Assembly: GCF_024612015.1 (NCBI RefSeq)
Contig: NZ_CP102512.1
Span: 9,238,001-9,302,000 of the forward strand
Length of the DNA: 64,000 bases
Source: Streptomyces sp. CA-210063
GTDB lineage: Bacteria; Actinomycetota; Actinomycetes; Streptomycetales; Streptomycetaceae
Reading direction: 5' to 3'
Positions within the stretch are counted from its first letter, which is position 1, and the number at the start of each line of letters is the position of its first letter. The position numbers and the translations under genes were made by a program. The notes under the pieces are model-generated. The model was not told where the DNA came from and ran no database searches. It saw only the letters and a list, made by a program, of their open reading frames with translations. Of this stretch, positions 58,864 to 64,000 are shown in pieces.

Positions 58864-59796
58864 TCAGCGGGCGACGGACACGTCGCCCATGTCGTCCACG
58901 GCGGCCTCGACGCGTACGGCCGCCTGCCGCATGCCGTGCAGTTCGCCGGGCGTGAGGTCCCACTCGACGACCCGGCGCACGCCGTCGCGGCCCACCTCCA
59001 CGGGCACACCGAGACTCGCCCCGTGCACTCCGTACTCACCGTCCAGGACGACCGACGCGGGCAGGACGGTCCCGCTGTCGGTCGCAACGGCTTCGATCAG
59101 CCGCGCGGTGCCCAGGCCAGTGGTCCAGGTGGAGGTACGGCCCGAGTCGAGCGCCACATGCCGGGCGTACCAGTTGTCGGCGTACTCCTCGGCTGCCGCC
59201 CGCTGTTCGCTGGTGAGGACGACGGGCTCGCCGCCGACGGTGATCCGGCTGTAGAGCGGGACCTGGCCCTCGCCGTGCTCGCCGATCATCCAGGCGTCGA
59301 CGTTCCTGGGGTGGACGCCCAGGGCATACGCGATACCGGTGCGCAGGCGCAGGCTGTCGTTGAGCGTGTAGCCGATCAGCCGGTGCCGAGGCAGCCAGCC
59401 CTGCCGGTGCACCCAGGTCATGAGCGCGTCCACGGGATTGGTCAGCATCAGTACGACACCGCCGAAGCCGGAATCCTTCAAAGGCCGCAAGCACTGACCG
59501 ACGATCGCCGCGTTGTCGGCGAGAAAGACCGACCGCGAGGAGTTCAGCCGCAGCGGTACGGCGGCGCTGAGCACGACGACGTCCGCGTCGAGCGTGTCCT
59601 CGGGCGTGCCGCCGCGAACGGTGTCGGGCGTCGCGCCGAGCGCGAGCGCGTTCTCCTGGTCCATCACATGGCTGGTGATCATGTAGGGCCTGGTGTCGAC
59701 CAGGACGATCTCGTACGTGCCCTGCGCGGACAGCAGGTTGAACGCGGCGGACGAGCCGATGCCGCCCGCGCCCCCGATGATGACGACCTTCATCAT
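58864..59796 (-). CDS. malate/lactate dehydrogenase-family 2-hydroxyacid dehydrogenase
   Basis: Encodes 310 aa from ATG 59796 (AGGAG 8 bases before). NAD fold VVIIGGAGGIGSSAAFNLL, NAD-site Asp in IVLVDTR, DVVVLSAAVP, then LMLTNPVDALMTWVH and active-site GEHGEGQVPLYS with the catalytic His. It should interconvert a 2-hydroxyacid and 2-oxoacid with NAD(H). It follows the benzoylformate-decarboxylase-like gene by 11 bp, so its likely substrate is an aryl 2-hydroxyacid such as mandelate (inference). Confidence 0.9.
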   Translation of the reverse strand: MMKVVIIGGAGGIGSSAAFNLLSAQGTYEIVLVDTRPYMITSHVMDQENALALGATPDTVRGGTPEDTLDADVVVLSAAVPLRLNSSRSVFLADNAAIVGQCLRPLKDSGFGGVVLMLTNPVDALMTWVHRQGWLPRHRLIGYTLNDSLRLRTGIAYALGVHPRNVDAWMIGEHGEGQVPLYSRITVGGEPVVLTSEQRAAAEEYADNWYARHVALDSGRTSTWTTGLGTARLIEAVATDSGTVLPASVVLDGEYGVHGASLGVPVEVGRDGVRRVVEWDLTPGELHGMRQAAVRVEAAVDDMGDVSVAR

Positions 59797-59807
59797 GTAT
59801 CTGTCTC

Positions 59808-61433
59808 CTACGAACGGAATTCGGGATCGGCCTCGATGGCCACTTCGAGCACCAGCGGCTCTGGCCGCCCGGCGAGGTCAGGCAGCACCTTGTCGAGTAC
59901 GGACAGCAGGGCGGCGTGGCTGTCGACCCGCTCGGCCGGGCAGCCCAGCCCGCGCGCCAGTCCCGACACGCTCAACTCGCCGAACGCCGGCCAGGCGGGG
60001 GCGCCCGAGCCCGCGCGTTCGGAGAGGCGGTCCATGATCGCGTATCGGCCGTTGGCCAGGATGACGAACAGCACACCGGTGCCGTAGTACGCGGCGCTCC
60101 ACAGCGCCTGGACCGAGTACAGCGACGACCCGTCGCCGATGACGGCCACCACCGGCCGCCCGGGATCCGCCATCCGTACGCCGATCGCGGCCGGCATCGC
60201 GAAGCCGAGGCCCCCCATGGCGGCGCTGAGAAAGCCGAACGGGGCGCGGGCGGGCAGCAGCGCGTGCAGGTCCGGCCGGCTGGACGGGGTCTCCTCCACG
60301 ACCACCGCGTCCGGGGCGAGCCGGTCGGCCAGGGCCGCCAGCACGTGCGCCGCGCGCAGCGGCTCGCCGTCGGCGGGCGGGGCGGGCGGTGCCACCCTCC
60401 TCATGGGCGGCCGGGGCGTGCCCGTGGCGGCGGGAAGCGCGACCGTCAGACGTCGCACGGTGTCGGCCGGGTCGGCCAGCACCGCCAGCTCCACCGGGCT
60501 GCGGTGGGCCTCCTCGGGGTCGTCGGTGATCACGGCGAGCCGGGTACCGGGTGCTACGAAGGTGCCCTGCTCGTACGGATACTGCCGGAACACCGGTGCC
60601 CCCACGGCCAGTACGGCGTCGTGCCCGGCCAGCGCCGCCCGCAGCCCCGACCGGGCCGAGGGCAGGTGCCCGGCGAAGAGCCGGTGATCCTGCGGGAAGC
60701 CTGCTCGGGCTCCGAACGACTCCTGCCACACAGGGCAGTCCAGCCGTTCCGCCAGCGCTGTCAGGCTCCCCCAGCCCTCCGGCGAGTCGTTTCCGGCGCC
60801 CGCCACCAGGCACGGTGCGGTGGCCCCGCGCAGCATCTGGGCGAGTGTGTCGACCGCCGGGCCGTCGGCGCTGCGGGTCCCGTGCAGTGCCGCCGGTGCG
60901 GCCAGGACCGCTTCCGGGTCCGCCTCGGCATGCCAGTCGTCCATCGGTACGACCACCACCGCCGGGCCCCGCCCGTTCCGCGCCTCGTGCCACGCCCGGG
61001 CGATCGCACCCGGCACGTCCTGCGCCCGCGCCGGGGTGTGCTGCCACACCGGGTACTCCCCGGCCAGCCCGTCCAACCGCCCGGCCAGGAACGGCTCATG
61101 GGCGAGGTGCCGCCGGTCCTGCTGGCCGACGATCACCACCAGCGGCGCCCGGTTCGCCCGCGCGGTCGCCAGCGCGCTCACGGCGTTGCCGTACCCGGCG
61201 GTCGTATGCAGCAGCACCAGCGCCGGCCGACCGCTCTTCAGCGCGTACCCGGTGGCCATACCAACCACCGAACCCTCGTGCAGTCCGAGGACGAACTCGA
61301 TATCGGCCGGCAGGTCGGCGAGGAAGCCGACCTCTGTCGAACCCGGATTGCTGAACAGGGTCGTGAGTCCGTACTGGCGCAGGACCTCAAAGGTCGCGTC
61401 CTTGATCGTCTGGGCCGTTCTGGCTGTTGCCAC
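59808..61433 (-). CDS. mdlC: ThDP-dependent decarboxylase, benzoylformate-decarboxylase-like
   Basis: Encodes 541 aa from ATG 61433. ThDP enzyme with catalytic Glu53 (LGLHEGSVVGMATGYA), active-site Ser32 in FSNPGSTEV and His76 in LLHTTAGYGNAVSAL, all in the positions used by benzoylformate decarboxylase. The cofactor site is GDGSSLYSVQALWSAAYYGT with ILANGRY. It would decarboxylate an aryl 2-oxoacid to an aldehyde, or ligate aldehydes into acyloins. The dehydrogenase 11 bp downstream could supply its 2-oxoacid substrate. Confidence 0.86.
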   Translation of the reverse strand: MATARTAQTIKDATFEVLRQYGLTTLFSNPGSTEVGFLADLPADIEFVLGLHEGSVVGMATGYALKSGRPALVLLHTTAGYGNAVSALATARANRAPLVVIVGQQDRRHLAHEPFLAGRLDGLAGEYPVWQHTPARAQDVPGAIARAWHEARNGRGPAVVVVPMDDWHAEADPEAVLAAPAALHGTRSADGPAVDTLAQMLRGATAPCLVAGAGNDSPEGWGSLTALAERLDCPVWQESFGARAGFPQDHRLFAGHLPSARSGLRAALAGHDAVLAVGAPVFRQYPYEQGTFVAPGTRLAVITDDPEEAHRSPVELAVLADPADTVRRLTVALPAATGTPRPPMRRVAPPAPPADGEPLRAAHVLAALADRLAPDAVVVEETPSSRPDLHALLPARAPFGFLSAAMGGLGFAMPAAIGVRMADPGRPVVAVIGDGSSLYSVQALWSAAYYGTGVLFVILANGRYAIMDRLSERAGSGAPAWPAFGELSVSGLARGLGCPAERVDSHAALLSVLDKVLPDLAGRPEPLVLEVAIEADPEFRS

Positions 61434-61613
61434 GCGGTCCCCCTTTCGGACTTTCGGAACGCGACGCTAGGCGCGGCCCCCAGGGCCTGACCACAGGCGA
61501 GTTCGCTATGCGAGATCCCCGCGAACGCCTTGCCTTCCCCTCAACAATGGGCTCCGTCTCGGACCGCGGCGTGGTGCGTTCGCGGGACTGCCCCCTGAAC
61601 CCGGCGCGGGCGT

Positions 61614-61663
61614 GTGCCCCCGGCAAGGCGCAGGGGGCACCTCCCGGCCGAAGGCTGGGGGAG
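61614..61663. repeat. tandem hairpins, Streptomyces-type dispersed GC repeat
   Basis: GTGCCCCC (61614-61621) pairs with GGGGGCAC (61633-61640), followed at once by a CTCCC...GGGAG hairpin (61641-61663). Strings of this kind are scattered between genes in Streptomyces. It could act as a terminator for the IclR gene, which ends at 61729. Confidence 0.55.
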
Positions 61664-61728
61664 GAGAGTCCGGCGCAGCCGTACCGAAGCGGGCGAAGCG
61701 CCCGCGAGGGCGGCGGCAGAGGAAAGCG

Positions 61729-62481
61729 TCAGCCGACGCCTGGCAGGACCGCCCCCGTGGACAGAGCCGTGTGCAGACGCCCGGTGACCACCCGAGCGGT
61801 GTCGAGGACGGCCTCGATTTCGGCGGGACCGGGGCGTTCGACGGTGAACACGATGGAGACGGATGCGACGGCGTTGCCGGAGGGTGAGACGACAGGGGCG
61901 GCGAGGGAGCCGAGGCCGAGGACGACCTCGCTGCGGCTGGTGGCGTAGCCGGCGGCGCGGGCCCGGGTGATCTCGGGGCGTTCGTCGTCGCGCGGGGGTT
62001 CGGCGGCGAGCATGGCGATGCCGGGAGAGCCGAGGGTGAGGGGGTGCCGGTCACCTGGGGTGTAGACGGTGCGGGAGCGGGCGCTCTCCACCTCGACGGA
62101 GACGAGAGTGACCGCCTCGTCACCGTCGCGGACGACGAAGAAGGCGGTCAGCCCGACGCGGGCGGCGAGCTTGGCGATCTCGGGTTTGGCGATCCGCTGG
62201 AGTACGGGGAGCGTGCGGCGGCCAAGTGACTGGGCGCGCGTGCCGAGCACGTATCCCTGCGGGGTGTGCGCGATCAGGCGGTGGTCCTGGAGGGTGCGCA
62301 GCAGGCGGTAGATGATCGACCTGTGCAGCCCCATCCGCTGACTCAGCTCGGCCAGCGACAGCGGCTCGTGCGACAGCGCTATCAGCTCAAGCAGCCGCAG
62401 CCCCCGGTCCAGGGTCTGAACGGAGGGCTTGAGGATGTCCGGCTCGCTCGGTTCGCCGCCGCTTCCTCGCGCTTCGCCCAT
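61729..62481 (-). CDS. IclR-family transcriptional regulator
   Basis: Encodes 250 aa. N-terminal wHTH: QTLDRGLRLLELIALSHEPL, SLAELSQRMGLHRSIIYRLL, RTLQDHRLIAHTPQGYVLG. The C-terminal GAF-like ligand domain has TVYTPGDRHPLTLGSPGIAM, RAAGYATSRSEVVLGLGSLA and the closing ASVSIVFTV. IclR proteins often regulate aromatic and small-acid catabolism. It is upstream of and co-directional with the benzoylformate-decarboxylase-like operon. Its start lies against a nitrilase relic. Confidence 0.94.
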   Translation of the reverse strand: MGEARGSGGEPSEPDILKPSVQTLDRGLRLLELIALSHEPLSLAELSQRMGLHRSIIYRLLRTLQDHRLIAHTPQGYVLGTRAQSLGRRTLPVLQRIAKPEIAKLAARVGLTAFFVVRDGDEAVTLVSVEVESARSRTVYTPGDRHPLTLGSPGIAMLAAEPPRDDERPEITRARAAGYATSRSEVVLGLGSLAAPVVSPSGNAVASVSIVFTVERPGPAEIEAVLDTARVVTGRLHTALSTGAVLPGVG

Positions 62482-62509
62482 ACCGGCACCTTACGCGCCT
62501 TCCGAACCC

Positions 62510-62983
62510 TCCAGCTAGGAGCAGGTTGCCTCGGTCACCCCCCGACACGACCGCTCGGCGTGGCTCGCGATGATGGACCGGACGGGTCGCGTCGGGGCGC
62601 GCGCAGTGACCGGCCAGGGCGTACGCGATCTTCGCGATGACGATCTCGTCGAGGTCGATGTCGGCGTGGATCAGCCCCTCCGCGCCCTCGTCCGGCTCCT
62701 TGGTGATCATGCGGCCGTCCGGTCCGTAGACCCGGGAACAGCCGCCGCCGGCGGACAGCAGGCGGCGTTGCTCGTCCGTGGTGGCGAACAGGTCGGTGCC
62801 GGCCGGGCTGATCACCTGGGTCGCCATGAGGACGAAGGAGCCGCCTTCGATGGCTTGGACCTGAGTGGCGGCCGTGTCAGCCTCGGCGAGCGCCCGGTCG
62901 GCGGCCAACGCGACGAAGGCGCCCGGCCCGGCCGTTCGCTCCGCGCGGGCGAGCAGCTCCTCTACGTGCCGGACGCTGTTCAT
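62510..62983 (-). pseudogene. aliphatic nitrilase C-terminal remnant
   Basis: The frame from ATG 62983 contains QVQAIEGGSFVLMATQVISP, GCSRVYGPDGRMITKEPDEG, AEGLIHADIDLDEIVIAKIA and CARPDATR, the last third of nitrilases. The N-terminal half with catalytic Glu and Lys, and the Cys, is replaced by unrelated sequence. The reading frame then runs into antisense of the IclR gene. Nothing functional remains. Confidence 0.8.
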
Positions 62984-63179
62984 GCCGGGACCGTAGACGC
63001 GGGGTCCCAGCCGGTGAACGCGCCGTTTCGCAAGGAGAGACCGCGGACGAACAGGTTCGGTTTCATCACCGTTTCACAACGGCGTCGCCGCCGTTTCTCA
63101 TATCGAATCCATGCACTGTCCACCGGCTCCGCGCAGCCCTACGTTCACCGCTCCGTCACCAGGAGCCAGGAGTCACCGC

Positions 63180-64000
63180 ATGGACCACTCCGCGCAGCAG
63201 CCGAAGAACCAGCCGAACAGACGAACCGTCCTGCGAGCCCTCGGGATCGGCGCCGCCACCGCGGGCGCCGCGCCGCTGATCGCCGCCTGTGGCGGGGGCC
63301 TGAGGGGCTCCGGATCCTCGTCCGGCGACGTCATCAAGATCGGTTACGTGAGCCCGCGCACCGGTGCGTACGCGGCCTTCGCCGAGTCCGACGAGTACAT
63401 CCTCAAGCAGGCCAGAGCGGCCTTCGCCAAGGGCATCAAGTACGACGGCAAGACCTACAAGGTGCAGATCCTCGACCGCGACACCGGCTCCGACCCGCAG
63501 CAGGCGGCGACGATCGCGAACGAGCTGATCTCCCAGCAGGGCGTGGACCTGATGCTGGTCACGTCGACGCCGGAGACCGTGCACCCGGTCGCCAACAAGT
63601 GCGAGAGCGAGGGCGTGCCCTGCATCTCGACCATCGAGCCCTGGCAGTCGTACTTCTTCGGACGTGGCGGCACCCCGCAGAAGACGTTCACGTACACGTA
63701 CCACTTCTTCGACGGTATCGAGCACGTCGTCACCGGCGAGAGCGACATCTGGCGGATGTTCGACACCAACAAGAAGGTCGGTGTCCTGTGGCCGAACGAC
63801 GCCGACGGCGGCGCGTTCCGCGACAAGAAGACCGGCTTCCGCGCGCAGGCCGGGGCCAAGGGCTTCACCTTCGTCGACCCGGGCGCCTACGAGAACGGGA
63901 CGAAGGACTTCTCGTCGATCATCGCGACGTTCAAGAAGGAGGGCGTGCAGATCCTGGCGGGTGTGCCGACGCCGCCGGACTTCGCGACCTTCTGGACGCA
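63180..64000 (+). CDS. Tat lipoprotein substrate-binding protein of a urea/amide-type ABC transporter (cut by the window end)
   Basis: Starts ATG 63180 after AGGAGCCAGGAG; 273 codons are present and the frame is open at the end. A twin-arginine lipoprotein signal, PNRRTVLRALGIGAATAGAA ending in the lipobox-like LIAACGGG, anchors it outside the membrane. The mature part is a LivK-type binding protein: IKIGYVSPRTGAYAAFAESD, VQILDRDTGSDPQQAATIAN, DLMLVTSTPETVHPVANKCE, VGVLWPNDADGGAFR. Permease and ATPase genes would be expected just past the window. Confidence 0.9.
   Translation, partial: MDHSAQQPKNQPNRRTVLRALGIGAATAGAAPLIAACGGGLRGSGSSSGDVIKIGYVSPRTGAYAAFAESDEYILKQARAAFAKGIKYDGKTYKVQILDRDTGSDPQQAATIANELISQQGVDLMLVTSTPETVHPVANKCESEGVPCISTIEPWQSYFFGRGGTPQKTFTYTYHFFDGIEHVVTGESDIWRMFDTNKKVGVLWPNDADGGAFRDKKTGFRAQAGAKGFTFVDPGAYENGTKDFSSIIATFKKEGVQILAGVPTPPDFATFWT

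Overview
The window is high-GC DNA with strong third-position G/C bias, frequent GTG starts, GGAGG-type ribosome sites, many MarR/TetR/LacI/GntR/XRE regulators and secreted polymer-degrading enzymes. It is most like a Streptomyces chromosome, and the many broken genes suggest an accessory or arm region. No rRNA, tRNA or CRISPR array was seen. Layout, left to right. (1) 124-4511: a five-gene, tightly packed operon of poorly characterised actinobacterial families: a small protein, a P-loop-like protein that shares its NTG motif, a hypothetical protein, an excisionase-like HTH protein and a deoxyribosyltransferase-like protein. It is the best candidate for an undescribed system. (2) 4865-10180: galU, a cytosolic binding-protein-fold protein, an unrecognised coiled-coil protein and an F420-type oxidoreductase. 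(3) 10311-15759: an arabinoxylan locus with a GH43 enzyme, a GH10-GH62 fusion and a feruloyl esterase with CBM2, divergent around a perfect palindrome. (4) 15973-19078: a GH12 remnant, a NarL-type two-component pair and a graveyard of gene fragments with an 18-bp tandem repeat. (5) 19143-23963: LysR regulator, class III CoA-transferase, CitE-like lyase and citrate-type transporter, with the same ATGCG-N5-CGCAT palindrome upstream of both transcription units. (6) 24138-28349: a Tat-exported esterase, a CBM32-linked polyester hydrolase of the PETase/cutinase lineage and a DUF418-type membrane protein whose decayed paralogue lies in region 4. (7) 28668-34828: GntR and LacI regulators, a ferric-reductase-like flavoprotein, a HAD phosphatase and an isochorismatase-type hydrolase.

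(8) 34829-41578: three MarR regulators, two of them near-identical, interleaved with DoxX, a luciferase-like monooxygenase, an FMN reductase, an AhpD-like protein, a pirin and a GNAT protein. Eight copies of a GGT(T)GA...GTCAAC operator-like sequence lie in the promoter gaps, which argues for one local redox or electrophile-response regulon. (9) 41814-51782: regulators and hydrolases mixed with decay: a truncated SDR, a HAD gene cut by an IS110 remnant, an MDMPI-like gene with two stops, a flavin-reductase/LLM chimera, and a CocE-type hydrolase stopped just before its catalytic Asp, next to a TetR whose operator occurs at both promoters. A nearly identical SDR/XRE gene pair is present once intact and once decayed. 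(10) 52666-53742: recA with a LexA-like box but no recX beside it, probably an additional copy. (11) 54471-62481: AraC and IclR regulators around a catabolic set (SDR, Zn alcohol dehydrogenase, dihydroxyacetophenone-dioxygenase-like cupin, malate/lactate dehydrogenase-like enzyme, benzoylformate-decarboxylase-like enzyme) with a truncated MFS gene, probably for aryl ketone or hydroxymandelate-type substrates. (12) 62510-64000: a nitrilase remnant and the start of a Tat-lipoprotein substrate-binding protein that runs off the window.
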